Shown: piece after piece, positions 17,921 through 27,609 of the stretch
How the letters are laid out: each line of letters opens with the position of its first letter
How positions within the stretch are numbered: position 1 is the stretch's first letter
NCBI GenBank assembly: GCA_014799475.1
Contig: JAAVHX010000034.1
Coordinates: 1 to 64,000, forward strand
DNA length: 64,000 nt
DNA from: Clostridiales bacterium
GTDB taxonomy: Bacteria; Bacillota; Clostridia; Oscillospirales; Oscillospiraceae
Direction of reading: 5' to 3'
The notes under the pieces: model-generated
Told to the model about the DNA's origin: nothing
Databases searched by the model: none
What the model saw: the letters and a program-made list of their open reading frames with translations, nothing else
Made by a program: the position numbers and the translations under genes

Positions 17921-18328
17921 TCAGCCGACGGTGTAAGTCCAGGTGTAGGTGTCCCCATCGTACACCGGGGTGGCGCTGACGCCGGTCTGGGCAAACTCCC
18001 CGTTGATGGACAGGCCCCACCAGCTCTGATCCACGTCATAGTCGGCGGTCTCGCCGTCCACCACCTTGACGTACAGGCCGAACTCGCTCTCATCGCCCGA
18101 AATGAGCCCCGCGTCCACCAGCACCTCGGCCAGATACTCCTCGTCGGTGTCATAGGTGAAGGTCTTGGTGCTCTCGTCCTTGTGGATCACCTCCACCGTG
18201 ATGTGCTTGGCTCCCTCTGCGGGCGCGGGACGGGTGAAGTGCCACACCAGCGCCAGCACCACGGCCAGCACCACGAAAATCGCCGCAGCCAATACCGGGG
18301 CGAGCTTTTTCTTGTTCTGCTTCTCCAT
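17921..18328 (-). CDS. DUF4430 (transcobalamin-like fold) membrane-anchored protein
   Basis: N-terminal TM; VEVIHKDESTKTFTYDTDEEYLAEVLVDAGLI...WWGLSINGEFAQTGVSATPVYDGDTYTWTYT. Confidence 0.8.
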   Translation of the reverse strand: MEKQNKKKLAPVLAAAIFVVLAVVLALVWHFTRPAPAEGAKHITVEVIHKDESTKTFTYDTDEEYLAEVLVDAGLISGDESEFGLYVKVVDGETADYDVDQSWWGLSINGEFAQTGVSATPVYDGDTYTWTYTVG

Positions 18329-18364
18329 TTGAAACGTTTCCTCTCTATAGTGTTTATCTATGCG

Positions 18365-18607
18365 TTATACGATCTGGCGGTACATGGCCTCCGCGTCCGC
18401 CTTGCCCACGATGTCGGCGGTGGACAGCACCTCCACCCGGATGAGCTTTTCGCCGAATTTCAGCTCCAGCACGTCCCCGGGCTTCACGTCATAGGACGCT
18501 TTCACCGGCCTGCCGTTGGCGGACACACGCCCGGCGTCGCAGGCCTCGTTGGCCACGGTGCGCCGCTTGATGAGCCGGGACACCTTTAGCCATTTATCCA
18601 ATCTCAT
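18365..18607 (-). CDS. rqcP: S4-domain RNA-binding protein, RqcP/Hsp15 family
   Basis: [32 protein letters not shown]-like S4 motif; next to hup and mazG. Confidence 0.9.
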   Translation of the reverse strand: [80 protein letters not shown]

Positions 18608-18660
18608 GGTAACCTCCATAACCATAGATTCCCACCCCGAGGGGGTGGGAATCTATTATA

Positions 18661-18936
18661 TTATTTCGCCACGGTGTCCTTGAGGGCCTTGCCGGCCTTG
18701 AATACGGGAACGCGGGACGCGGGAATCTCGATCTGCTCCTTGGTGTGGGGGTTGCGGCCCATGCGGGCGGCGCGGCTCTTCACCTCGAAGGAGCCAAAGC
18801 CCACCAGCTGCACCTTCTCGCCATTGACCAGGGACTCGGTGATGGCATCCACCACGGCGGCCACGGCGGCGTCGCTGTCCTTCTTGGACAGGCCGGTCTT
18901 CTCCGCCACGGCGGCGATCAGTTCGGTTTTGTTCAT
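18661..18936 (-). CDS. hup: HU family DNA-binding protein
   Basis: [20 protein letters not shown]...[24 protein letters not shown]. Confidence 0.95.
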   Translation of the reverse strand: MNKTELIAAVAEKTGLSKKDSDAAVAAVVDAITESLVNGEKVQLVGFGSFEVKSRAARMGRNPHTKEQIEIPASRVPVFKAGKALKDTVAK

Positions 18937-19059
18937 GTTTTCTCTTCCTCCTAAAATTTGTGTTCCGGCAGAGCCGCGCGATGACGCGCCGCTGCCTTTC
19001 ATGATTGCGGCACCGGCCGCAGAATATATAACTTAAAGCGCGAATGACGCTGTAAGTTG

Positions 19060-19845
19060 TCAATGTGACTCACGCCACAGGGCGATCTGCTCCCGGTCGG
19101 ACAGCTTGTCCAGCGCAAGGCCGCGCTGTGCCGCCAGCTCCTCCGTCTTGCGGAAGCGGGTGGAAAACTTATCGCAGGCGGCGTGGAGGGCGTCCTCCGG
19201 GTCGGCATCCAGAAACCGGGCCACACAGACGGCGGCAAACAGCAGGTCGCCCAGCTCCTCCACCGGGTCGCCGTTCCCCTCCAGGGCGGCGGCCTTCAGC
19301 TCGTCCAGCTCCTCGGACAGCTTGTCCAGCGCGCCGGATACGTTCCGCCAGTCAAAGCCGGCCTTGGCCGCCTTCTTCTTCATCTTCTCCGCCCGCCACA
19401 GGGCGGGCAGGGTGCGGGCCACGGCGTCCACCGCGTCGGCCTGGGTGTCCTGGTGCTTTTCCTTCTGCTTCAGCTCCTCCCAGTTGGAGAGGACCTGGTC
19501 GGTGGAATCCACCGTTACATCCCCAAACACATGGGGGTGGCGGTAAATCAGCTTTTTGCACACGCCGTCCGCCACGTCGTCCAGGGTGAACCGGCCCGCG
19601 TCCTCCTCGATGGAGGTGTGGAAGTACACCTGGAGGAGCACGTCGCCCAGCTCCTCCTTCAGGCCGTCCACGTCGCCCCGGTCGATGGCCTCGGCCACCT
19701 CGTAGGCCTCCTCCAAAAAATTGCGGCGGATGGACTGGTGGGTCTGTTCCTGATCCCAGGGGCAGCCGCCGGGGTGGCGCAGGATGCGGACAATTTCTTC
19801 CAAATCCTTACAGGTATAGGACGATTTCGCTGACCAGTTTACCAT
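19060..19845 (-). CDS. mazG: Nucleoside triphosphate pyrophosphohydrolase MazG
   Basis: GGCPWDQEQTHQSIRRNFLEEAYEVAEAID...EELGDVLLQVYFH. Confidence 0.95.
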   Translation of the reverse strand: MVNWSAKSSYTCKDLEEIVRILRHPGGCPWDQEQTHQSIRRNFLEEAYEVAEAIDRGDVDGLKEELGDVLLQVYFHTSIEEDAGRFTLDDVADGVCKKLIYRHPHVFGDVTVDSTDQVLSNWEELKQKEKHQDTQADAVDAVARTLPALWRAEKMKKKAAKAGFDWRNVSGALDKLSEELDELKAAALEGNGDPVEELGDLLFAAVCVARFLDADPEDALHAACDKFSTRFRKTEELAAQRGLALDKLSDREQIALWRESH

Positions 19846-19922
19846 AGTGTCACCTGAATTGCAATAGATTTTGCGCGGGAATTTGCCTTTTTGGCGTAAA
19901 AACAGGGCTTGAAGCGGAAAGA

Positions 19923-21599
19923 TTACGGGATGCGGAGCAGCCGGGCGATCTTATCCCCCTTGGGCATGAGGGCCAGATCTTCCCGGGAGATGGCGTGGGT
20001 GACCAGAACCAGGGCAAAATAGACGATGACGCCCACCCCGATGGCGGCGATCACCGACAGGGCGTTCCCCTTCCAGGACAGGATGGCGGCGCCCGCCTCG
20101 TCCAGCAGGGCCGAGCCGTTTTCGTCCACCGCCTGGAAGGCGGCCAGCTTGACCAGCAGTTTGGATGCCAGGCCGTAGACCGCCCAGACGGATGCGCCCA
20201 TGGCGGCGGTGGCCGCCGCGGGCTTGGCGAACACCCGGGCATAGCTCAGGGAGCGGGGCAGGGCCAGCTTGATGATGACGAGATCCAGGATGGCGATGAC
20301 GCCGAAGCACACCAGGGTGCCGATGGGGCCGCCCTGGATGTTGATGTCGGGCTTGCCCACCAGGATGAAGTTGATGATGATCTTGAGGACGCAGCCGATG
20401 GCGGTGGTGAGCACCGGGATGGACACCAGCCGGTGGGCCTGCATGATGGAATTGCACACCAGCATGACGCACACGCAGATGGAGGCGAGGCCCAGCATGG
20501 ACAGCATCCAGCCCGCCAGGGCCACGTCGGTGCTGGGGTAGAGCAGCTTGATGATGGGCTCGCCCAGCACAAACAGGCCCGCCCCGGCGGGCAGGGCCAG
20601 CAGGGCGGTGGTGCGCAGGGCGGTCTCGCTGACCTGGGCGGCCTGCCGGTAGTTCTTCGTGGCCCGGGCGGCGGATACCGCGGGGACCACGCTGGCCGTC
20701 AGGGGGACCATGAAGGAGGCGGGCAGGTTATAGAGGGTCATGGCCTTGTCGTAGATGCCCTTTAAGGTGCGGGCGGCCTCCTCAGTGAAGCCGGCGGCGT
20801 CCTGGAGCCGGCCCATGATGATGCTGGAATCCAGCAGATTGACCACCGCCATCACCGACGAGCCCAGGGTGATGGGAATGGCCAGCTTGGTCAGGGTGGA
20901 CAGGATCTTGTCGGACTCATCCGGTTTGTCCCGGAACTTGGGCAGGGACAGGCGGAAGCGCCCGTAGCAGAAAAACATATACACCATGCCCAGGGCGCAG
21001 CCCACCGACACGCCCAGAATGGCGCCGCCGGCGGTCTGGGACTCGTCCAGCCCCGCGCCCACCATCATTTTGGCCAGGGCCAGGCCGATGACCAGCTTGC
21101 ACAGCGCCTCGATGACCTGGGACACGGCGGTGGGGGTCATGAGAGAGTGGCCCTGGAAATAGCCCCGCAGGGCGGACATGGGGCAGATGAAAAACAGGGC
21201 GGGGGCCAGGGCCAGGATGCTCCAATAGCTGTGGGAATTGTTCATCAGATCCGCCAGCTGCCTTGGGAAGAGGAGCATGACGGCGCAGCTCAGCGCGCCC
21301 AGGACGCAGAACGCCACCATGGCCAGCCGAAAGACCTTCTGCACTTGATTGCCCCGGTTCTGGGCGTGGGCCTCGGACACCATCTTGGACAGGGCCACCG
21401 GCAGGCCGCCGGTGGAGATGATGATGAGCAGGGAGTAGATATAATAGGCGGTGTTGAAGTCGGCGAAGGCCGCGTCGGTGAGGATGCCGCCCAGAGGGAT
21501 CTTGTACAGCGCGCCAATGACCTTGACCAGCACGACGCTGGCCGCCAGGATGGCGGCGCCGCCGAAAAAGGTATTCTTTTTTGGGGTGGATGCAGACAT
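19923..21599 (-). CDS. SpoVB/MurJ-like oligosaccharide flippase
   Basis: MOP-superfamily multi-TM protein (FFGGAAILAASVVLVKVIGALYKIPLG), directly upstream of mazG. Confidence 0.88.
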   Translation of the reverse strand: MSASTPKKNTFFGGAAILAASVVLVKVIGALYKIPLGGILTDAAFADFNTAYYIYSLLIIISTGGLPVALSKMVSEAHAQNRGNQVQKVFRLAMVAFCVLGALSCAVMLLFPRQLADLMNNSHSYWSILALAPALFFICPMSALRGYFQGHSLMTPTAVSQVIEALCKLVIGLALAKMMVGAGLDESQTAGGAILGVSVGCALGMVYMFFCYGRFRLSLPKFRDKPDESDKILSTLTKLAIPITLGSSVMAVVNLLDSSIIMGRLQDAAGFTEEAARTLKGIYDKAMTLYNLPASFMVPLTASVVPAVSAARATKNYRQAAQVSETALRTTALLALPAGAGLFVLGEPIIKLLYPSTDVALAGWMLSMLGLASICVCVMLVCNSIMQAHRLVSIPVLTTAIGCVLKIIINFILVGKPDINIQGGPIGTLVCFGVIAILDLVIIKLALPRSLSYARVFAKPAAATAAMGASVWAVYGLASKLLVKLAAFQAVDENGSALLDEAGAAILSWKGNALSVIAAIGVGVIVYFALVLVTHAISREDLALMPKGDKIARLLRIP

Positions 21600-21617
21600 A
21601 TCCTCAGACCTTTCCCG

Positions 21618-22922
21618 TCAACGGAAGATAAGGGGCAGGGCGTATTGCTTGACCTCGGCCTTGATTTTCTCCAGATCCAGGGTCAGGAAAGCCCCGTTTT
21701 TGTATATGATTTTGCCCCGCGCCATATTCATCCACACGTTGGAGCCGTGGGCGGAGAACACCAGGTTTTCCGCCTCGTCGTGGCAGGGGATCAGGTTAGG
21801 GGCGTCGAAGTCCACCAGGATCAGGTCGGCCACAGCCCCCGCCTCGATGCGCCCGGTGTTCCGGCCCAGGGCGCGGGCCCCGCTGGCGGTGGCCATTTCC
21901 AGCGCCTGCCGGGCGGTGAGGGCCATGGGGTCGCAGGCCACGCCGTTGTGGAGGATGGCGGCCAGCTTCATGTCGGCGAACAGGTCCACGCTGTTGTGGG
22001 AGCTGACGCCGTCGGTGCCCAAGGCCACATTCACCCCGGCCTTGAGCATATCGGGGATGGGGGCCACGCCGGAGCCCAGCTTCAAATTGGAGTAGGGATT
22101 GTGGACGCAGGACACGCCCTTGTCCGCCATGATGGCCCAGTCCTCGGGGGTGGTCCACACGCAGTGGGCGGCGATGGCCCGGGTGTCCCACACGCCGTAT
22201 TGGTTCAGGATCTGAATGGGGGTGAGGCCGCCCCGGCGGGCCTTGCACTCCTCGTGTTCCTTCTTTGTCTCGGAGATGTGGACGTGCATTCCCAGCTTGT
22301 GGGCCTGGGCGTAGTCCGCCATCCACTGCCACAGGGGGGCGGAGGAGGTGTACTCCCCGTGGATGGAGGCGTCGGCCAGGATCTGGCCGTCCCCGGCCAT
22401 GTGCCACTCCTCGGTGAGGGCTTTCTGGTTGGCGCAGTCGCCGCACTTATCCGGGCTGAAATCCTCGGGCGCGCCAAAGTACACGCCCCCCACGGACAGG
22501 TTGGCGGAAATGCCCGCGTCCAGCACCTGGCGGGCGATGACCCCGGTGCGCATATACATATCCGCGATGCAGGTGACGCCGGAGGAGATCATCTCCGCCA
22601 GCCCCAGCCCGGTGGCGGCGGCCAGGGCCCGGTCGTCCCACTTGGCCTCGGCGGGGAAGATGAAGTCGTTGAGCCAGGTGTGCAGGTCATACCCTCCGCC
22701 GTAGCCGCGCATGAGGGTCATGGGGATGTGGGTGTGGCAGTTGACGAAGCCGGGCATCATCACCTTGCCGGTGCAGTCGATGGTCTCGTCAAAGTTTCCG
22801 GCGGGGCGGTCGGGGCCGACATAGGAGATGTTTGCCCCATCCACCGCCACATAACCGCCGCGCAGGGTGGTGAAGCCCTCGTCCATCAGCAGGGCGGTGA
22901 CGTTGGTAAACAGTGTGGTCAT
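21618..22922 (-). CDS. Amidohydrolase, MTA/SAH deaminase type
   Basis: PGFVNCHTHIPMTLMRGYGG...HVHISETKKEHEEC...HCVWTTPED...LGTDGVSSHNSVDLF. Confidence 0.88.
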   Translation of the reverse strand: MTTLFTNVTALLMDEGFTTLRGGYVAVDGANISYVGPDRPAGNFDETIDCTGKVMMPGFVNCHTHIPMTLMRGYGGGYDLHTWLNDFIFPAEAKWDDRALAAATGLGLAEMISSGVTCIADMYMRTGVIARQVLDAGISANLSVGGVYFGAPEDFSPDKCGDCANQKALTEEWHMAGDGQILADASIHGEYTSSAPLWQWMADYAQAHKLGMHVHISETKKEHEECKARRGGLTPIQILNQYGVWDTRAIAAHCVWTTPEDWAIMADKGVSCVHNPYSNLKLGSGVAPIPDMLKAGVNVALGTDGVSSHNSVDLFADMKLAAILHNGVACDPMALTARQALEMATASGARALGRNTGRIEAGAVADLILVDFDAPNLIPCHDEAENLVFSAHGSNVWMNMARGKIIYKNGAFLTLDLEKIKAEVKQYALPLIFR

Positions 22923-22937
22923 AAAGGTGCCTCCCCT

Positions 22938-23768
22938 TTACAGCTTTTCCAGGCAGGCCAGCACCAGCCGGGAGAACTTGTCCTTGGCCGCGGCGGCGGC
23001 GTCCAGCACCTCCTGCTCGCTGAGGGGCTGATCCAGAATGCCCGCCGCCATGTTGGACAGCAGCGTGAAGCCCAAAATCTCCATGCCGCAGTGGCCCGCC
23101 ACGATGGCCTCAGGGGCGGTGGACATACCCACCGCGTCGCCGCCTAAAATCCGAGCTGCGCGGATTTCCGCAGGAGTTTCGTACTGGGGGCCGTAGCAAT
23201 AGAAGTACACGCCCTCCCGCAGGGGGATGGACAGCTCCGCCGCCGCCTGACGGGCCACGTCCTGGAGCCGGACGGTGTACAGGTGGGAGGCGTCGGGGAA
23301 GCGCACGCCGAACTCGGGAATGTTGGCGCCGCGCAGGGGGGACTCGGAGAACATCTTGATCTGATCGGTGATGAGCATCAGGTCGCCCGCCTGCCAGTCG
23401 GTGCGCACGCAGCCGGCGGCGTTGGTGACGATCAGCGTGTCGCAGCCCAGCAGACGCAGGACGCGGACGGCGTAGGACACGTCGTCATAGCCATAGCCCT
23501 CATAGTGGTGCATCCGGCCCTGCATGACGGCCACGTTCTTGCCCGCCAGCGTGCCGAACACCAGCTGGCCCTTGTGGCCGGGGGCGGTGGACGCCTTGAA
23601 GTGGGGGATGTCCCCGTAGGGGATGGCGGTGGGGTTTTCCACCACGTCGCCCAGGAAGCCCAGGCCGGAGCCCAGCACCATGGCTACCTTGGGGATAAAA
23701 CCTCCGATTTTTTCCTTGATGTAATCAGCGCTCTCCTGATATTGTGCAAACGTGTAAGCCATGGTCAC
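22938..23768 (-). CDS. punA: Purine-nucleoside phosphorylase
   Basis: VLGSGLGFLGD...GRMHHYEGYGYDDVSYAVRVLRLLG...TNAAGC. Confidence 0.93.
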   Translation of the reverse strand: MTMAYTFAQYQESADYIKEKIGGFIPKVAMVLGSGLGFLGDVVENPTAIPYGDIPHFKASTAPGHKGQLVFGTLAGKNVAVMQGRMHHYEGYGYDDVSYAVRVLRLLGCDTLIVTNAAGCVRTDWQAGDLMLITDQIKMFSESPLRGANIPEFGVRFPDASHLYTVRLQDVARQAAAELSIPLREGVYFYCYGPQYETPAEIRAARILGGDAVGMSTAPEAIVAGHCGMEILGFTLLSNMAAGILDQPLSEQEVLDAAAAAKDKFSRLVLACLEKL

Positions 23769-24022
23769 AGCCTCCTATGGGAAAATTTTGTTGAATCAAT
23801 ATAGTTTACACCTTTTTTGAGAAAAAAGCAATGAACAGGCTATAAATTCTGCGTAGTTTCCGTGGGGGGCTGTTTGGGCCGCGGCGGGCACGATCGTGAC
23901 GCGCTGCCGCACCTGAAGCATTGGTTGGGCCTTGCCATGTTTGAGAAATAGAAAGCCGCCCGAAACTCAGAGCGTCAAAATGACGCTTTGAGTTCGAGCG
24001 ACTGATGGATTTTGCTTGATTG

Positions 24023-24775
24023 TCAATCGGTGGAATATCTTGCAGACTGTATGATTTTGCGATCCTCACAGTCATATCTTATTTGCCCAATCCGCCAATC
24101 CGGGTGTGCGTCCCAAATTGAAACTATGTCCTCTTGTTGCTCAACCGCTGCTTGGTATCCATCTGGCTCCAATCCCATGAAAAGGACAGAGCAGATATTG
24201 GGAAGTTCATTTGTAAGAGCATTAGAAAACGCTATACACGCATCATCGTTCGGGAGAAAGTCGCAGAACCATATTGTTAATCTGTTGATTTTGCCGCCTG
24301 CGTTCATCCACTCTTGTATCGTGCTGTTATCATCTGTTCCGTCAGGCCACGGGGATATTCCCCAAACAGATTCAATGATGCACTCGGCAGCAAACATATC
24401 ATCAATAAGCTCTTTGCAAGTTTTCTCCGCCTCATCCCGAAACAGGACGGAATAGTAATTATCAGACCAATACCATTCTTTGTTCTCGTTCTTTCTGTAA
24501 AAAACAAAAAAGGATTTACTCGGAAAATGCTCGGATTTAGCTGTTAGTTTCCAGTGATATGAGGGTATAAGTACAGGGATAGGCCCTGTTTCGTTTGTTA
24601 TGCGTTCAACATCAATAATTGTAAACTCCCCACTGTACCGGCTGGCAAGATATTCAAGGGCCTGTTGCTGTATTTCTTCGACGCTTAAATTTTCTCCTGT
24701 GCTTTTTTGACAGCCGAATAGCGGCAACACCAGCGCCCCGACCAGGGCGGCGGCAAGGGCATATTTTCCTTTCAT
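24023..24775 (-). CDS. Putative lipoprotein of unknown function
   Basis: Signal peptide and lipobox LVLPLFGCQKS; low-GC body. Confidence 0.6.
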   Translation of the reverse strand: MKGKYALAAALVGALVLPLFGCQKSTGENLSVEEIQQQALEYLASRYSGEFTIIDVERITNETGPIPVLIPSYHWKLTAKSEHFPSKSFFVFYRKNENKEWYWSDNYYSVLFRDEAEKTCKELIDDMFAAECIIESVWGISPWPDGTDDNSTIQEWMNAGGKINRLTIWFCDFLPNDDACIAFSNALTNELPNICSVLFMGLEPDGYQAAVEQQEDIVSIWDAHPDWRIGQIRYDCEDRKIIQSARYSTD

Positions 24776-24981
24776 GGCGTTATGCCTCCAATCTGCAACA
24801 AGCCTGTCCTTTTCTGTTCCTGGACAACAGTATAACACAGAATGGAGCTGTTTGCATAGCAGGCACAGGTTTGTACTTTGAAATTTTTAGTGAATAGCGG
24901 TGGAAAAATGGCGACTGTTGTGATAATCTAGCAATAAAAAAGGACAGCCCATCAACAAATCGGTTGTTAGAGGAGTATTAC

Positions 24982-25305
24982 ATGGGAAAATATGAATTAA
25001 AGTTTATGTATGATTGGGGTAGCGGGGTATGTGTTTGGAGTGCGAATGCTGCTGCCAAGGCGAAGTTTAATCATTATCCGATTGAAACTACGGATTTACC
25101 AATCTCCCAAGAACTTGTAAATTTGCTTAACAAACTGATTGCCCAACATGATGCAGCATTGAATTGGGATAATCCGGGAAGTGAGTTGCTTTGGAATAAG
25201 ACAAAGCAAGCAATATTTGAGAAAGAAGCCAAATCTGCTTATGAGCAACTTTGTGCAGAACTTGGCCCGGATTACGAAGTTTCCTTTTTCCCTCATGTTC
25301 TTTAG
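24982..25305 (+). CDS. Hypothetical protein
   Basis: Low-GC ORF MGKYELKFMYDWGSGVCVW... with GAGGAG upstream. Confidence 0.55.
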   Translation: MGKYELKFMYDWGSGVCVWSANAAAKAKFNHYPIETTDLPISQELVNLLNKLIAQHDAALNWDNPGSELLWNKTKQAIFEKEAKSAYEQLCAELGPDYEVSFFPHVL

Positions 25306-25436
25306 AATGTGCGTTTCCCCGTTCCGCAAGGGTTTCAAGTGTCTAAATGTCCACGTCTGTGGCCTTCCCCTCCGCTGGCTGAGGCGCTTAACGCTGGGCT
25401 CCATTGATGGAAAAGATGCGCCAAACGAAACGTTTG

Positions 25437-25480
25437 CAAAAAAGAAGCCGGCAGATTTCTGATCAAAATCTGCCGGCTTC
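25437..25480 (-). terminator. Intrinsic terminator of the tRNA-Arg unit
   Basis: GAAGCCGGCAGATTT/AAATCTGCCGGCTTC perfect 15-bp arms, U-tract on minus strand. Confidence 0.85.
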
Positions 25481-25482
25481 TC

Positions 25483-25558
25483 TGGCACCCGCGAGACGAA
25501 TCGAACGTCCGACCCTTCGCTTAGGAGGCGAATGCTCTATCCCCTGAGCTACGCGGGC
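25483..25558 (-). tRNA. tRNA-Arg (anticodon CCT), CCA encoded
   Basis: Cloverleaf readable: GCCCGCG acceptor, TTCGC-CTCCTAA-GCGAA anticodon arm, TTCGATT T-loop, CCA end. Confidence 0.95.
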
Positions 25559-25582
25559 GTGTGTCGCTGTTAAGCGACCTCT

Positions 25583-25611
25583 ATTGTAACGAATTTTCTG
25601 CCTTCTGTCAA
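25583..25611 (-). promoter_or_regulatory. SigA-type promoter of tRNA-Arg
   Basis: TTGACA-N17-TACAAT on minus strand. Confidence 0.8.
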
Positions 25612-25662
25612 TGCGGCACAATAAATTTTCCGAAAAGTCCGGGAATTCCGCTTTTCCGACTG

Positions 25663-25691
25663 TTGCAATCGCAGGAAACTGAGGATATAAT
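25663..25691 (+). promoter_or_regulatory. SigA-type promoter of typA
   Basis: TTGCAA-N17-TATAAT. Confidence 0.75.
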
Positions 25692-25743
25692 ACTATCCTG
25701 TGCTTAGAGAAATGATTCTAAAATTCAGATAGAAGGTACGGAT

Positions 25744-27573
25744 ATGCAGAACGAAAAATTACGCAACATCGCCATCATCGCCCACGTGGACCACGGCAAG
25801 ACCACCCTGGTGGACGAGATGCTCAAGCAGGGCGGCATCTACCGGGAGAACCAGGCCACCGTGGAGCGGGTCATGGACTCCAACGACCTGGAGCGGGAGC
25901 GGGGGATCACCATCCTGGCCAAGAACACCGCCGTCCACTATAAGGACACCAAGATCAACATCGTGGACACTCCGGGCCACGCCGACTTCGGCGGCGAGGT
26001 GGAGCGCATCCTGAAAATGGTGAACGGCGTCATCCTGCTGGTGGACGCCGCCGAGGGCCCCATGCCCCAGACCCGGTTCGTGCTGTCCAAGGCCCTGGAG
26101 CTGGGCCACAAGGTCATCGTGGTGGTGAACAAGATCGACCGCCCCGACCAGCGCATCCACGAGGTCATGGACGAGGTGCTGGAGCTGCTGCTGGATCTGA
26201 ACGCCACCGACGAGCAGTTCGAGTCCCCCACCCTGTTCTGCTCCGGGCGGCAGGGCACCGCCAGCTACTCCCCCGACGTGGCGGGCACCGACCTGGTGCC
26301 CCTGTTCGAGACCATTTTGGACTATATCCCCGCCCCGGACTGCGACCCGGACGCCCCCTTCCAGATGCTGGTGTCCTCCATCGACTACAATGAGTTTGTG
26401 GGCCGCATCGCCGTGGGCCGCATCGAGCGGGGCACCGTGAAGCAGAACCAGGAGATCGTGGTGTGCAACTACCACAAGGGGGACGAGGCCCCCAAAAAGG
26501 CCAAGGCCACCAGCCTGTACACCTTCGACGGCCTGGCCCGCACCCCCGTCACCGAGGCCAGCGCCGGCGAGATCATCGCCATGAGCGGCATCGGCGACAT
26601 CACCATCGGCGACACCATCTGCGCCCCCGCCGCCCCCGAGCCCATCGAGTTTGTGAAGATCTCCGCCCCCACCCTGGAGATGACCTTCTCCGTCAACGAC
26701 GCCCCCTTCGCCGGGCGGGAGGGCAAGTACGTCACCAGCCGCCAGCTCCGGGACCGGCTGCTCCGGGAGACGCTGAAGGACGTGTCCCTGCGGGTCACCG
26801 AGGTGGAGGCGTCCACCGACTCCTTCAACGTGGCGGGCCGCGGCGAAATGTCCCTGTCCATCCTCATCGAGACCATGCGCCGTGAGGGGTATGAGTTCCA
26901 GGTGTCGCCCCCCCGCGTAGTTTACCAGGAGGTGGAGGGCAAAAAGTGCGAGCCTGTGGAGCGGGTGGTCATCGACGTGCCCGCCGATTGTGTGGGCGCG
27001 GTGATGGAAAAGCTGGGGGCCCGGAAGGGCGAGTTCCTGTCCATGGACCCCATCGGCAGCCGCACCAAGCTGGAGTTCCTGGTGCCGTCCCGGGGCCTGT
27101 TCGGCTACCGCAACGAGTTCCTCACCGACACCAAGGGCGAGGGCATCATGGCCTCCGTCTTTGAGAAATACGCCCCCTTCAAGGGGGAGATCCAGCGCCG
27201 GAACACCGGCTCCCTGGTGGCCCACGAGACGGGCGAGTCCGTGACCTACGGTCTGTTCGCCGCCCAGGAGCGGGGCGCGCTGTTCATCGGCGCGGGCGTG
27301 CCCGTGTACGAGGGCATGGTCGTCGGCGTGTGCCCCAAGATGGAGGACATCACCGTCAACGTGTGCAAGAAGAAGCAGCTCACCAATATGCGGGCCTCCG
27401 GCTCCGACGAGGCCCTGCGGCTGGTGCCCCCCAAGCAGCTCAGCCTGGAGCAGTGCCTGGAGTTCCTGGCCGACGACGAGCTGCTGGAGGTCACGCCGGA
27501 GAACCTGCGCCTGCGCAAGCGCATTTTGAACCACGAGAAGCGGATGAAGGCCCTCAAGGGCGGGAAAGCGTAA
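25744..27573 (+). CDS. typA: Ribosome-associated translational GTPase TypA/BipA
   Basis: [36 protein letters not shown]; typical TypA C-terminus. Confidence 0.96.
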   Translation: MQNEKLRNIAIIAHVDHGKTTLVDEMLKQGGIYRENQATVERVMDSNDLERERGITILAKNTAVHYKDTKINIVDTPGHADFGGEVERILKMVNGVILLVDAAEGPMPQTRFVLSKALELGHKVIVVVNKIDRPDQRIHEVMDEVLELLLDLNATDEQFESPTLFCSGRQGTASYSPDVAGTDLVPLFETILDYIPAPDCDPDAPFQMLVSSIDYNEFVGRIAVGRIERGTVKQNQEIVVCNYHKGDEAPKKAKATSLYTFDGLARTPVTEASAGEIIAMSGIGDITIGDTICAPAAPEPIEFVKISAPTLEMTFSVNDAPFAGREGKYVTSRQLRDRLLRETLKDVSLRVTEVEASTDSFNVAGRGEMSLSILIETMRREGYEFQVSPPRVVYQEVEGKKCEPVERVVIDVPADCVGAVMEKLGARKGEFLSMDPIGSRTKLEFLVPSRGLFGYRNEFLTDTKGEGIMASVFEKYAPFKGEIQRRNTGSLVAHETGESVTYGLFAAQERGALFIGAGVPVYEGMVVGVCPKMEDITVNVCKKKQLTNMRASGSDEALRLVPPKQLSLEQCLEFLADDELLEVTPENLRLRKRILNHEKRMKALKGGKA

Positions 27574-27575
27574 AA

Positions 27576-27608
27576 GAATCCCCTGGCCATCGGTCAGGGG
27601 ATTCTTTT
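27576..27608. terminator. Bidirectional terminator
   Basis: GAATCCCCTG-N9-CAGGGGATTC-TTTTA. Confidence 0.8.
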
Positions 27609-27609
27609 A

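Noticed and set aside
18624-18656. Hairpin between hup and rqcP as a terminator
   Set aside because: Perfect 15-bp arms, but no U-tract on the minus (coding) strand; function uncertain, so not called as a terminator.
21147-23147. 666-aa plus-strand ORF over the spoVB/deaminase/punA region
   Set aside because: Antisense to three well-supported minus-strand genes; composition is artefactual.
25759-27534. 591-aa ORF antisense to typA
   Set aside because: Low-complexity mirror of a conserved GTPase gene.
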